This document shows positions 9,851-20,639 of a stretch of 64,000 bases of DNA, piece after piece. This DNA is from Gnomoniopsis sp. IMI 355080. Taxonomy: Eukaryota; Ascomycota; Sordariomycetes; Diaporthales; Gnomoniaceae. A program made the translations under genes and the position numbers. The notes below the pieces were generated by a model. It was not told where the DNA came from, searched no databases, and was given only the letters and a program-made list of their open reading frames with translations. Numbering within the stretch: position 1 is the first letter of the stretch; the number at the start of each line of letters is the position of its first letter. The stretch lies in assembly GCA_027946555.1 (NCBI GenBank), contig JAPEVC010000152.1, positions 1 through 64,000 on the forward strand. The letters run 5' to 3'.

Positions 9851-12800
9851 TGCGATAGAGAGTGAACACTGAATGGACTCGAGTCTGAAAGAATGGAATG
9901 TTTGAACGTTGGGGTATCAAATCGTCCGGACGACAAACGGCAGTGATATCAAAAGGGAAACATATCCGTGCAAGGCAGCACGGTGGGTAGGATGAATGAA
10001 CGAAATCGCCTATAGTCTAGTCTTGTAAGAGAATGAAACAGGTACAAATAATATCAGTTCACCTGGATGAGATCCAGCTTAGTATCTGATAAGCGTCGCC
10101 ATCGTCTGATGGACGTGTGCAAAGAAACGTTGTCAAGGCGTGCGGTTGGAAACATTAGGGAAAGGTAAATGGCCAACTTGCGACGGAAGGAAAAACTTTG
10201 TCAAACGTAGGGTAATGCATCTGATGTATTAGAACTGGAGATGCAGTACGATAGTTATATGCGTGCATCATAAGAAAGCATATGTCAAAGGATGCACAGA
10301 GAGAGCCACAGGGCCGGGCAACATTGTTAGTCCGAAGCCCTTGATCCCATGGTCGCAGCGAAATCAGACGCAGGGACGTTGTCCAGACCGGGATCTATGA
10401 ATTTCGATCAGACCGTGATACTGGTGGACAGGTGGACAGGTCTTATTTGACGTTTCGCCAGGGTATCGTTGGGTCGAGGCAAGGTGAGGTGTCTGCTTTG
10501 CCAGTGCCACACCACTGATTGCTTAAGAGCAACCAGCAGTACCCAGCAAAGCAAGTCTTGGGGCACAGGGAGCTGAGACTGTCGTTACGCTCCCTGTAAG
10601 TACGCGAACTCCAAAGAGTCCAAAGGAAGCCTCACTGGAGGTCCTCCGCGAGCCAATCGGATGGTAGTATGAGGTTGGCCATGTTTCGAGAGTAGCAACA
10701 ATCAAGGCGGGAAGCTAGCAACCGCAAAACATGCGGCACGAACCCAAAGCTTATTTCTCCCCAAGGCTACATCCGGACTGCCGAGCACCAAACAAGAGTA
10801 CTCTTGCCATTGCACTTGTCTTGAGTGTCGTTCGTTGTGACGAGGCCCAGCCTTACAGAGTTGTGACAGCTGTAAAGTCAACTAAATCGATTATCAAAAG
10901 GACAGCGAGGATGACAAGCACTCCGTTGGATTGCAGAGTCCCAGCATCTCGGACCGATGATGTGATGAATGCGACCCTCGGCCATGCGCGTCGCCGTAAC
11001 ATTGATCGCTGACAGATCAAGTTTCTATCGACGCGACATTTTGCGGTGCGCGGTATCGTCCCTACTGGACCTATCATAGAAGAATCATGCGCACATCACG
11101 GACAGATCGACAAACCAAATTCTCCCCAAGCTAGGTGATCTGCGAGCGTGTTTCGCCTCGCCCACGAATGACGAATATTGGCCAAAGTTCTTATAATTCC
11201 ATGCTGCTAAGTTTGGCTGCACCGACAGACAGGAAACCAATATCCTCTTGAGACGGTCGTACTTTTGCCAAATGATGATCCTTGTGATGCTCTTCAAAAT
11301 ACTGCAGCTCTATTTGCTGCCTGTAGCCAGAAGGACGTCTAGTGGCTCAGAATGCGCTCGAGGTGCGGTCTCGCGCGACACGTACACGCGCCACGCGATT
11401 TTTATCTATCGTGAGACGTGCCAGTTCGTCGCGATCGTGCATTATACCCTCTTTCCCTGTATGAAGCCAGTGCTGTTTTCTTTTGATGTCTCAGGGGTAA
11501 GTGGTGTCGTTGACAAGTGTGTCAAATTGTCACGGTGGTCTCCGTAGTCTCGGAATCAGCCACGCGAGGATCTTGAGTAACTACTCTTGTGACACCTGTC
11601 AATCTCCATCACCGTCGGCCAGGGCCCGGAAAGATCTCCGAAAAGAAATTTCTGTGTAAGGCAGACAGCCATATTTTGCAAAAGTCAACCTTGCCCAGGT
11701 TAATCACTGCCAAAGGTGAGACAACGGCTTCAAACAGCAGCTCAGTCCATGGCGGCCAGATAAAAGCTCAATTGCACCAGCAGAGCATACTGGTCGAAGA
11801 GTTCGTGTCGATCTTGCAAAATCATCCGCGAATGCTTTCCCAGGGGCACGACGAGACAGGGCTGATTCGCTCAACTGCAGCGGGTTGGTAGGAAACACCA
11901 ACATTTTGATCAAAGAGGGTTTGTTGATCTTGCACAATCTTTTGCGCTTCAACCCCACAGAAAACATGGGATTGAGATCCAGATTCCAGTGTAGAGCGAT
12001 TGATGCTGCCAAAGCAAGCCAAGCAGGAGGGGAAGCTTGCCGAGTGGTTTGACTTTCTTTTCGTGATCCAGAAGTGAATCCCATGTCGCATGCGACTCGT
12101 GTAAGGTAGGGTTCTGGGCAGCGGCCGAACGGAATTCCCACGTGGCGCCGGCACAGAGTTCAGATGACAGCTTTGACAGTAACAGCTCGTGTCCGCAGTC
12201 TTAGCCGAGGCCCAGCTTCAAACTGCTACCTGGATCCAAGTTGAAAGCGCCGTTAAGCTCTCGAAAACGCCCGGAAAGTTTCCACACAAAAAGGGGGGAA
12301 AACCGAGTATTTTTGAAAACAGATATGACGCAAGATCAGCTTATGACTCTGCGGGAGATGTTTGTTGAGAATTGCCCAGCGGAATCCCACCTGGGAACGT
12401 CGGAGAACCGGATTAGCGTGACGAACAGGTAGCAAGACGATCAAACGTCTGCTTGTGTCCAGCCACTTATTGATACTAATTCGCGAAAGTTTATTCCTGT
12501 GATGGCGACTAGCACCATACTCCCATCCAGCTCGTTCAAGAACAAACAACACCCCTCCCCCCCCTGGAATCGAAAAATGGAACATGGTGACGGTTGGTTG
12601 AAAGGATGTCGAAATGCAGCGATGCTTTGAAGGACCAGGGGGAGCAGCAAGAGCTCCGGACTTCTCTGCGAAGCTGCATCACATCGATGCTTCTCAACGC
12701 ACTACATACAGTCATATGAAGGAACCAGGCATCTGTCACCTACGGTGAGATGAGGTATACTCCGCAGTTTGGGACTGGAGAGGGCGGGTTGTTGGTAGTG

Positions 12801-12870
12801 CCAAGGGGGGTAGTCAGTGGCGTATTGCAGTTGCTTAAAAGTCGAACACTATAGCTCGATGCTACCCTCC
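9851..12870. other. Upstream region of the GTPase-like gene; no gene seen
   Basis: About 3 kb. The right end abuts the 3' end of the broken membrane-protein gene. Open frames up to 145 codons occur (for example 11704-12141 minus, 11589-11891 plus) but lack domains, signal peptides and consistent splice joins, and some begin with non-ATG codons. The first few hundred bases are the likely promoter and leader of the minus-strand gene starting at 9850. Confidence 0.45.
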
Positions 12871-13707
12871 TCACAGTGACCCGGCAGCCGGCGCCGGATT
12901 TGATTCTGTGAGCGGCGCGCGCTGTTCAGCGTGATCCGTTTTCAGCTCAACCTCGACGCTCTGGATCATAATCGTGTTCTTCCTAGCGACGGCCGCCCAC
13001 TTGCGGTTTTTGAGTTTGGCATTGTCCAAGGCCTCCTTCAACCACTTCTTCCAGTGTTGGGTGTCCGGGGCCGCGCCGCTTCGGTTTACCCAGCCTATCG
13101 AGCTGGTCTCGCGAATAGCGAACCACAGTGTCCTTGTATAACTGGCGTGAGATTCGATGCCTTGACTCGGATCGTCGCCGTTCTTGTTAGCTTTTTAGGC
13201 GTCTATGGGAGTGATCTCCTCCCACTTGTACCTTGACAAGTCCCAGAATTGGTCCTTTGGCAGCAGCCCAAGCAGCCAATAGGCGCCATTGAGAACAATA
13301 TAGCTACCACTTATCAGAGCTTGTGCGTTGAAACTGGTGTTCCGCAGTAGTACCACGCCAACCATGAGCAACATTGTGCCTATGGCCATACAGAAGCGGT
13401 ATCCCGTTGCTCCAACACGGTACTCGCACTCTTCAGTCCCTGTGTATAGCTCTCGAGCCACTTCTTCGGTGCACTTGACTAGTATGAAAGCACCTTCACG
13501 CGTCCGAGTCATCACATCGCCCGGTGGAACAGCGTTCGTATTTGTCCGGGTCAACACGCGCGGCTTCCACCAGCTGGCGTAGCCGACAAGCGAGGCCTGT
13601 AGACTGATGGTGAACGTCGCTAGAAGTGCATTCCTGGTGTTGGATCTGACGGCTGGATTTGTCCACCTTTTTCGACATCTACGTCTTGAAATTTGACCGC
13701 GTGACAT
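12871..13707 (-). pseudogene. Broken gene for a fungal multi-pass membrane protein
   Basis: The intact part (13707-13195) encodes 170 residues with hydrophobic spans around ALLATFTISLQASLVGYASW, MAIGTMLLMVGVVLL and ALISGSYIVLNGAYWLLGLL, and a conserved-looking block MTRTREGAFILVKCTEEVA. It ends at TAA (13197-13195), yet the same frame continues open for 107 more codons to TGA at 12871-12873 with clearly protein-like content (SYTRTLWFAIRETSSIGWV, GAAPDTQHWKKWLKEAL). I recall the two halves as belonging together in a fungal membrane-protein family of unknown function. No GT-AG intron I could find removes the stop without losing the frame. Upstream, the frame is also interrupted by TGA at 13734-13732 after Ser-rich coding-like sequence, so the N-terminus is unresolved. 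Nonsense decay is the simplest reading; a sequencing error is the alternative. Confidence 0.6.
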
Positions 13708-14574
13708 TCCAATTCCTTTGCTACGCCATTCTCAGGACGAAGGTTCGCACCAGTCTTCGTTTTGGTCTGCACTGGACTCGGCTTGAGCAGGGCCTGTGGA
13801 GCAGGCAGAATCCGTGGAAGAAGACAGAGAATGCTGGCAGTCATTGGTTGGGCATTGTCGCTAACAGATGCTTCTCCGATAAGTGCGAGAAGGGTGACGT
13901 TGTCGAGTTACCAGTTGCCACAGGAAACCACGTCGAAGACGTGTTGGTGTTGTTGTTTGCCATAACTTGTGCTAGTGCTGTTGCTCTTGAATTGCATCAA
14001 GTTTTTGAAGCCATCCATGAATGAATAAAGGCTCGCTGTCGATGGTCTACGCTATGGTCTGGCTCGGAAAGGCAACGGAGTTCTGAAGGGGCGGAGTTGG
14101 TCCAAGGACCTACCCTCCAGTATCGGGGTGAAGTCATTCTCAGCTGGCCAGCCGGGGCAAATTCAAGAGCCAGCAAGGAAAACAAGACAGCATAGCAATC
14201 ACCACCATGTTAATTGGAAGATGACCGCAGGTGTGCTGCAGGTCGGATCAGCAGGTCGGTGGTCGGCGGCTGAGTGGCCCACAGTGGAGGGGCTGGAGCT
14301 TTGACCCCTGTATCCCTGTCTGTCTGTCTGCCTGTTTGGCGCGCGGCTGTGCTCGAGTCGCCATCCTTGACTCCCGTGCCCGGAAGCCTGATCCGGACCC
14401 GCTCCACGACGAACCGTGGAGTTGGGAGAGCTTGAAACGGAAGTAGAAAAACAGCCATTTCAGAGACAGCGCATGCAGCGGGTCCCAACGGACCGAGCAG
14501 TCTCAAACAACTTCACAGTATGACTGTATGATATCTAGCAGCGAATTAAATACACAAGGTATCGTAGATCTTAA
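13708..14574. other. Region between broken membrane gene and ADGF gene
   Basis: Both flanking minus-strand genes border it: the 3' end of the deaminase on the right and the unresolved 5' end of the broken gene on the left. A minus-strand ATG at 13963 opens a 40-codon Asn/Thr/Ser-rich frame that could be a remnant of the missing N-terminus, but I could not join it to the main frame. Nothing else is supported. Confidence 0.35.
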
Positions 14575-16635
14575 TCAACAAGGAGAAGAAGTAGCACCGG
14601 TGTCATCCACAGCCTTATTCAGCACTTTCGGACCAACTTCCGTAACGACCCAATCCAGGAATTCATCCCATCGTTTCACCCATTCGCCGTGGATGGAAAC
14701 GTACTCGTCCTCTGACAAACAAGAATGCTGCAGGCTCCACTCGATGAGTTGCTTCCATCCGTAGAGTGACATATTTGACTTGCCAATCATGACTTGGTAA
14801 AAATCATGGGATAACGTAGAGCTGTTTCCCGGTTGTCAGCATCGCCCAGTCTCAGCCTAGGAAGATGGAATGGGCAACTCACCTGAAAAGCGTGCCATTA
14901 TCGCTGTTCACCGTACAGTGCACATTGCTGGCCAGCAAATTGTACATCGCATGTCCATTGACTCTCGGCGTCAAGCCCAAAATCTCGTTTGAGATCGGAC
15001 ATACCTCCAGGCAAACGCCCTCTTTCTTCATCCGCTCCATAATGTACGGGTGTCTGGCGAGCGCGAACCCATGCCCGATACGCTTAGACTTCAGTAAGAG
15101 GGCATCCAAAAGGTTCTCGTCCGTTTCCGAGCCCGTCTCGAGAGTTTCGCCGCAGTGAAAGAGAAACGGGATGTCGACCTTGGCCTCCTTACAATTCCTT
15201 TGGAATTCGAGAAACTGCGGGACGAATTCCTTGAGCGGCTTGGGCTTGGACTCTTCTCCTACAAGATCAAAGCCTGAGGGCATGTTAGCGTTGCATCTTT
15301 TCCACCAAGGAGGATGCATCTCGGCTTACCAGCAATCCACTGCGGCCATTCCTTTTTGAATTCTAAACACTCCCTGAGCCCATTCGCTACCTTCTCTTGG
15401 GGATAGGACCGCGGGCAGCAGTATATTATCTTCAAACCTCCGAAACCCTTCTGATTCTTCGCATTCTGGTCCTTCTGGAAGTTCAGGACCTCCTCGATGA
15501 TCATTTCCATAATGCCCTTGTTGTCAATCTTGCTGCTCCCGTCATCCTTCCACACCTGATTGGTATCCATAAAATTGGGCCGGATCTCTGCGTACTGAAT
15601 ATTATCGCGCACGAAATCTTCCAGACACTTGCGCGTATATTTGCGGTAGGCGGTCTCATAATTGAACAGGCCCTTCATCATCTGTGTCCGCGTATTAAAC
15701 TCTTCCCATGCGCCCCCGACAGTCTGCAGCTCGTTGTGGGCTTCCTTTTCGGTAGAGACCAACTTTCCCTGTAGCCAAGTCATCGCGTCTACCGTCCTCC
15801 CTGGAAGCATCTTCGGGTACTGATCGAGAAACTCCTTGAACTTCTGAGCGCCTCGGGCTGCATAGGTCGCCTCAAAAAGATTCCCCCGATTTTCTGGGTT
15901 GGACATTATAGAAAACTGTATCTTGGCCCGCTTCAAATTGTGATAGTCCGCGGCGGCTGTCAGCGGCAGGTCGCTGGTAATATACATGTGCTCCATGTCT
16001 TTGGCGATGCCCAGTAGCACCTCCGGCTTTAGACAAGCATTAAAGTGGATGTGTAAATGTGCGCCCTTGGGCGCCTTTTGAGCGATCTTGTAGACCCAGC
16101 ACTCATCGATGAGGTCCTTATTTGATAGAAAATGGTCTCCTGGGAATCTGGGGTGTTGCTGGCCGTTGAAGCCTACGCGTTTCGAGGCACTTTCGAAGAT
16201 GTTTTCACGGTCCTTCTGTTTGGCTGCTTGAAGAATCCTGTCGACATCTTTTTCCTTGGCTGATGCTTTGCTGGCGTAATTGTACTCAAAGCCCAGGACT
16301 TCCTCTCGTTTTCGCAGCTCATCGCGCTGTGCCTTATACTCGTCTTCTGGTGACCTGGCAGGGCCATGGACACTCTCATCGGAGATGTCACCGGCCTTGA
16401 ATATGGCATTGATACTGTCATCGAGAGCATCGACGACAGTCCAATCTATCGGATCGCGCTTCAAGGCTCGACTCATCTTGCTATTTCGGGAGTCAGCCGG
16501 GGCACCGGAGGACTCTTGGCAGGAAAGGGTCGTCTTGACAGGCGTGGAAAGATAATTGAAGCGAGACCTCTGTGCTTGACCCTTTTCGAAAGCTTCGGGC
16601 TCATCTTCGTTGATGCTGCTGTACGATGCGCCCAT
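14575..16635 (-). CDS. ADGF/CECR1-type adenosine deaminase
   Basis: Predicted to hydrolyse adenosine to inosine. Minus-strand exons 16635-15330, 15273-14883 and 14821-14575 give 647 residues. Intron 1 (56 nt, GCTAAC branch) restores WIAGFDLVGEES; intron 2 (61 nt, GCTGAC branch) restores FSSTLSHDFYQVMIG; both are family signatures. Metal and catalytic elements: HLHIHF at 193-198, FHCGET with H475 and E478, RIGHGFAL with H503, and NSDNGTLF near 558-565, where the second Asp of the classical ADA pair is Asn. The open frame extends upstream of the ATG but only with GTG, so 16635 is chosen. The start MGASYS fits an N-myristoylation site and there is no signal peptide, unlike secreted animal ADGFs. 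A predicted role in purine salvage is family-based. Confidence 0.9.
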
Positions 16636-17979
16636 GTGACTCAAGTACCCGAGGGCCTTTTGCGCGCGCTGCGCCAAGAGCGTCGGACAAAGAGTAAACG
16701 CTTCCGGAATCAAAGGCACTGCACACTACCCGTTTGTGGGTTTTTATGACAGGTGACGTATGTCACGAGAATGAAAACAAACCGAAGTACTTTTGGTTGA
16801 GGCCCGGTGAGATGGATTCTAATTCACAGGTGGGGATGACCTCGATATCAGAGGGCTGGTGGTGAATGAGATACCGTCGGGGCTTACCTAAGTCAGGGTT
16901 CCAGGGTCTAATACTAAGCTAAGCGCCTCAAATCTTTAAAGTTTACATGTGCATCATCCCAAGCCGTTGCTAACTATAACTTGCTTTGCTCCCTCAATTG
17001 TAGATTTTCATACAAGTTTGTGTATTCTTGCGGTCTGGAAGATAACAAAATCAATTCTATCAGACCGTGAGTTGCCGACGAAACTATCACGGCCAGTATA
17101 AAGACAGGAGCTGACGGACCGAGGCATGGCTAATACAATAATTTAAGACTTGTACAGTACCCGGAATCCTCGTTTCTTGGTATCAGACTGTCGTAGTCGC
17201 TTATGTGCACCTTGTTAAACAGTGGGCCGTAACATGTGAAAATTACGTGCAATGACCCGCTCAGATGGACCTCCAGGATGTCACGGTCTCCACCTTTTTT
17301 TACCTTTTTATACTTCCAAGCGCCGGCTACCATGGGTAGAGCGTCTATTACTGTTACATTCTATAATTTGGTGACGTCTCAGCGTTAACGAGATGATCCT
17401 TTCTAGACGTAGTGTCGATAAGTCTCCTCGGTTTTGAGAAAATGAAACATCGAATAATTGCACAAGCTATTCGCAGCATTTGCAGGGCAAGTGGGATGAT
17501 GATTTGCTCCTAGGACGCCCGCAGACGAACTCATGCGGGTATCTTGATATGTGGACGCCGTTGCTCAGTACTGACTTTCACATTTTGCTGTCTCGTGCAT
17601 TCTTTATTCTAACACGAACAGAGCACATAGTTTGCAAAGCGAAATAATACAGTAGAAGGCTGCTTTACCGCACACATAGGTCAAAGACAAGCGAAGCTGA
17701 TTTTCATTGTTTGCATATGATTGTTGTCTCGTGATGGCCACACACATGAATCATAAAATTGCATTGTTTCTTGAACCAACCACTATAACCAAATGACCAA
17801 GCTCAGTCAGTATAGACTGAGTAGCGCTAGCCTAATGAGAGGCTATGAGCACAACCTTAGTATATACCATGCAGTTTTGAGCCTGCCATCGGATGCCTCC
17901 CAGAGCTCTCGGCGCAGAGAATTGCCAGACAACCTTGGAACTTAGGCTGCCCAATATTATAGAGCAAAAAGTCAACATC

Positions 17980-17989
17980 TACCTAGGTA
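17980..17989. repeat. TACCTAGGTA palindrome
   Basis: Exact copy of the dispersed 10-bp perfect palindrome, followed by another G. Intergenic. Confidence 0.6.
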
Positions 17990-18360
17990 GACACATCAAC
18001 AGAATCTCTGAGCCCTATACTAATTGTGAAAGGTCAATATTTTAGAATACTAAAGGTCAAGTAGGAAGTTATACCTGCAGTAATTGCAGGCAATTCTGTC
18101 CACCCATCTAAGGTGAAACTTCCAAGCCTGTGGGTTCTGTCATGCAGTCTTGGGCTTCTACCAAAAGACAGCTTCAGAATGTAGGCAGTCAATCAAGAGT
18201 GTGAGAAAATCGCGGACTGACAGCAGCCTGAACCCAAACCATTTCAGGGTGACAGGTTGTTCTTCATTTGGACCTCGCAGGGCAGGCTTATAGTACCTGT
18301 ATGAATTCATCTTGGGGATTCTATGATGAAATTCAGTGTTTGTTGAAATGCATAGCCATT

Positions 18361-18370
18361 CACCTAGGTA
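18361..18370. repeat. CACCTAGGTA motif (one mismatch)
   Basis: Near-exact copy of the dispersed TACCTAGGTA palindrome, in the gene-poor tract and about 380 bases from the previous copy. Confidence 0.5.
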
Positions 18371-19007
18371 TATAAAATTAATTTCTAATCATATCATAAA
18401 TACTGTGGGTTTCTCCCGGGTGTCTCTTAATTAGGTGGTATCCCCACCTGCAGTCTTGCACCCGGTGATATTCGGGGGCTCTGCTTCTTCTGTAGCGCAT
18501 CAGTCAATACCTCTTTGTGAAGCTCCTGTAATGCCCCACTGCCTGCAGTTTGGGGTCACATGGGACTTTTCGTACATTTAAACTGCAGCCTTGCCACGAG
18601 GCTGCCATCCTGGATCTTAAGAAAAACCGCTCACACATATATCAAAATTCCTGGCCCTACTGCTGTTTATAAATCACTGGACTTTCACCAGTGTAACCAC
18701 TCTGAGGTATGCAAGGTGATACTTCTGAGAATTCTGAGATAAAGTCACACGAACAACCTTTGTTCCAGCGAGGAAGAACCTTAGATCCCATGCACTTCGC
18801 GTCAAATCAGGAATAAGATCTGCACCAAGTAGGTAACCAAGAACAGAAAAGAACGCTTCGCTGAGGACTGCTCTTCCCTCCTCACATCCATCTCAGACAA
18901 GGCATTCTTCCACCCCCAACTGTCTTGGGTCTCGCTGACATTTCTCTTTTAGATCCTACCTTCTTACCCAGGTACCAAAGCTACCACTTCCACTGTCACC
19001 AAGCAAG

Positions 19008-19157
19008 ATGTCTGCCGGCTGGACATGTTATAAGTGTAGGGGTTGGAACTCGACTACCTCGATCATATGCTGTAGATGCAGATCAACTCGGACAAGTGCT
19101 CAGAGAGAATGCCAAGTTTCTCAAGGCCAGACCAGGGATACACAATTCGCAACATAA
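19008..19157 (+). CDS. Small RanBP2-type zinc-finger ORF, possibly a frameshifted relic
   Basis: A 49-codon ATG frame beginning MSAGWTCYKC. Residues 5-24 match the RanBP2-type zinc-finger spacing W-x-C-x2-C-x3-N-x6-C-x2-C exactly, with Trp5, Cys7, Cys10, Asn14, Cys21 and Cys24. The frame stops at TAA 19155-19157. Just after the finger, another frame (from about 19082) opens with equally protein-like Cys-containing sequence (INSDKCSERMPSF, then IKYCRCKQGPNPNASSGI) to a stop near 19209. A two-base indel at about 19080 would join them, and no intron can. Either this is a decaying zinc-finger gene or the match is a coincidence in a gene-poor tract. Such fingers bind RNA or ubiquitin in other proteins; no function is claimed here. 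Confidence 0.35.
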   Translation: MSAGWTCYKCRGWNSTTSIICCRCRSTRTSAQRECQVSQGQTRDTQFAT

Positions 19158-19209
19158 AGTATTGCAGGTGCAAACAAGGTCCCAACCCTAATGCCTCCAG
19201 TGGCATTTG

Positions 19210-20639
19210 AAGAGAGGAAGAATTGGCATATAACACGAGTGGATGCTTTACAGTGGAAAGGACCTTGGTAAAGGAAAGCTACTTGACAGGACTGCCGGGA
19301 CAATCAGTGGGAAATAACCTTGGAAGACTTGCTTAATCAAGTGGAGACTGATGTTCATGGGAAATAGTTCTTAGAGGTCCATTTTGGGATGGAAAACTCA
19401 TTCACTTGAGGGGACCAAGGGTGTTCCTCTTTGCTTGACTGTATCGACCGACCACCTGGGCACTCCTTCCTCTTTTCATCATCACATGAATTGTGCAAGT
19501 GTTCAGTACCCACCTGTCTACCTGGTAAGGTAGGACTCTTTATCATGATTGAAAGCACTTTCCATAAAATGGTCGTCCTCCCCACACCTCCCACAGTTGT
19601 GCACAAACAAAGCGACAAGAAACAGAAGCATAACTCAACAACCAAGGTTACGCACTTGGTGATCACATCCAACCATACCATGCAATCACTCAAGCAAACT
19701 TCCCTCCTACGTGCCCCAGCAAGTAGAATGCCAAGACATACGAAGCCATGCGTCTGCAATACAACGCCTTGCAAGTGCAGCAAAGAGAACGAAGACCCCG
19801 AGGTCTTTGGAATGGGAAACCCCGAGTCCCTAGTCGAAGACACCACATGTGGAATTTGACGAGGAAAATGCAAGTCTCAGTCCGAATATGTGGTATATTC
19901 CGGACCGCTTCAAGGTTTCCTTGCTCGACAACTTCTAATGAGACAAGTATCAATTCAAATCCTACCGAGTTAGTCCAGAATTTAGTTGAATTCTTGACCC
20001 ACTTATGACCACTGGAGTTTCCGTGTGCAGGCTGGATGGTAGTTCCTAGGTGAAATCTTATACCCCTTCCCTTCTGAATATCCGAGCAGATACAGTCTAC
20101 TAATCAAGATACACAGGTCCTAAATCCCAAAATTTGCAGGTGTGATGGCGATCCTTGGAATTCTCGGGTATTGCGATAGTAGATGCTGGGTAAGTCCAGC
20201 AATTGAAACGGAGGCAAGCCTTGGAGCAGTGATGGTATCATTTCCAGCAGAATAGCTGTAGTGGTGCAAGGAAATTAGCACGCGTTTATGGAGGACAGGC
20301 GCCTTTTAAGGAAGAGGTAAAGCTTTGTCTCTCTTCTCGTTGTGTCCCCGAACATGCACTTGAATGATGATTTGCGAGAAGCCAAATTGAGCTACTCCCT
20401 GGTCTACATGTACGGAAGTGTTGGGAAATTTCTTGCTGCTCCTTCCGAGCCACAAGCTTATCATATTTGTCACGACGGGTCCATGACATTACGGACCTTG
20501 ACTGCGAAGGGTACTGTGCAAGTCCCTTGGCCATGAAAAAGCTTTCCTCGATGTACATCATCCACGCAATTTGCCGTGTTAATCGTGCTCTTTGAACTGG
20601 GAACAGAGAAAACAAACACGATTGCGCACGATAGTATGA
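19210..20639. other. Gene-poor tract downstream of the zinc-finger ORF
   Basis: A 142-codon plus-strand frame (19431-19859, TTG-initiated) contains clusters such as ELCKCSVPTC and KPCVCNTTPCKC and could include remnants of the same Cys-rich gene. A possible 72-nt intron (GTAAGG near 19525 to CCCACAG near 19596) would keep that frame. A 172-codon minus-strand frame overlaps it. Neither has a recognised domain, so no gene is called. Confidence 0.3.

Larger units (their letters stand above)
16636..19007. other. Gene-poor, AT-richer tract
   Basis: The first few hundred bases are the presumed promoter of the minus-strand deaminase. After that no open frame exceeds about 70 codons with recognisable content. 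The sequence reads AT-richer than the flanking genes. CCTAGG-type motifs occur at 17980 and 18361. Confidence 0.5.

Noticed and set aside
11704..12154. Overlapping minus-strand ORFs of 145 and 110 codons
   Set aside because: No domain, signal peptide or splice logic, and two frames compete over the same bases.
13195..13197. Programmed stop-codon readthrough in the broken membrane gene
   Set aside because: The stop is TAA followed by AAA, unlike the leaky TGA-CTA context known in fungi; nonsense decay is simpler.
13195..13245. 49-nt intron (GTACAA to AACAAG) that would remove the TAA
   Set aside because: Its length is not a multiple of three, so it shifts out of the clearly coding downstream frame, and its branch site is too close to the acceptor.
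15259..15330. Deaminase frame continuing past residue 435 without splicing
   Set aside because: The read-through tail is non-homologous and holds a perfect intron (GTAAGC, GCTAAC, CAG) whose removal restores the family sequence.
16636..20639. Degenerate transposon in the AT-richer tract
   Set aside because: I could not find terminal repeats or any transposase or reverse-transcriptase remnant in either strand.
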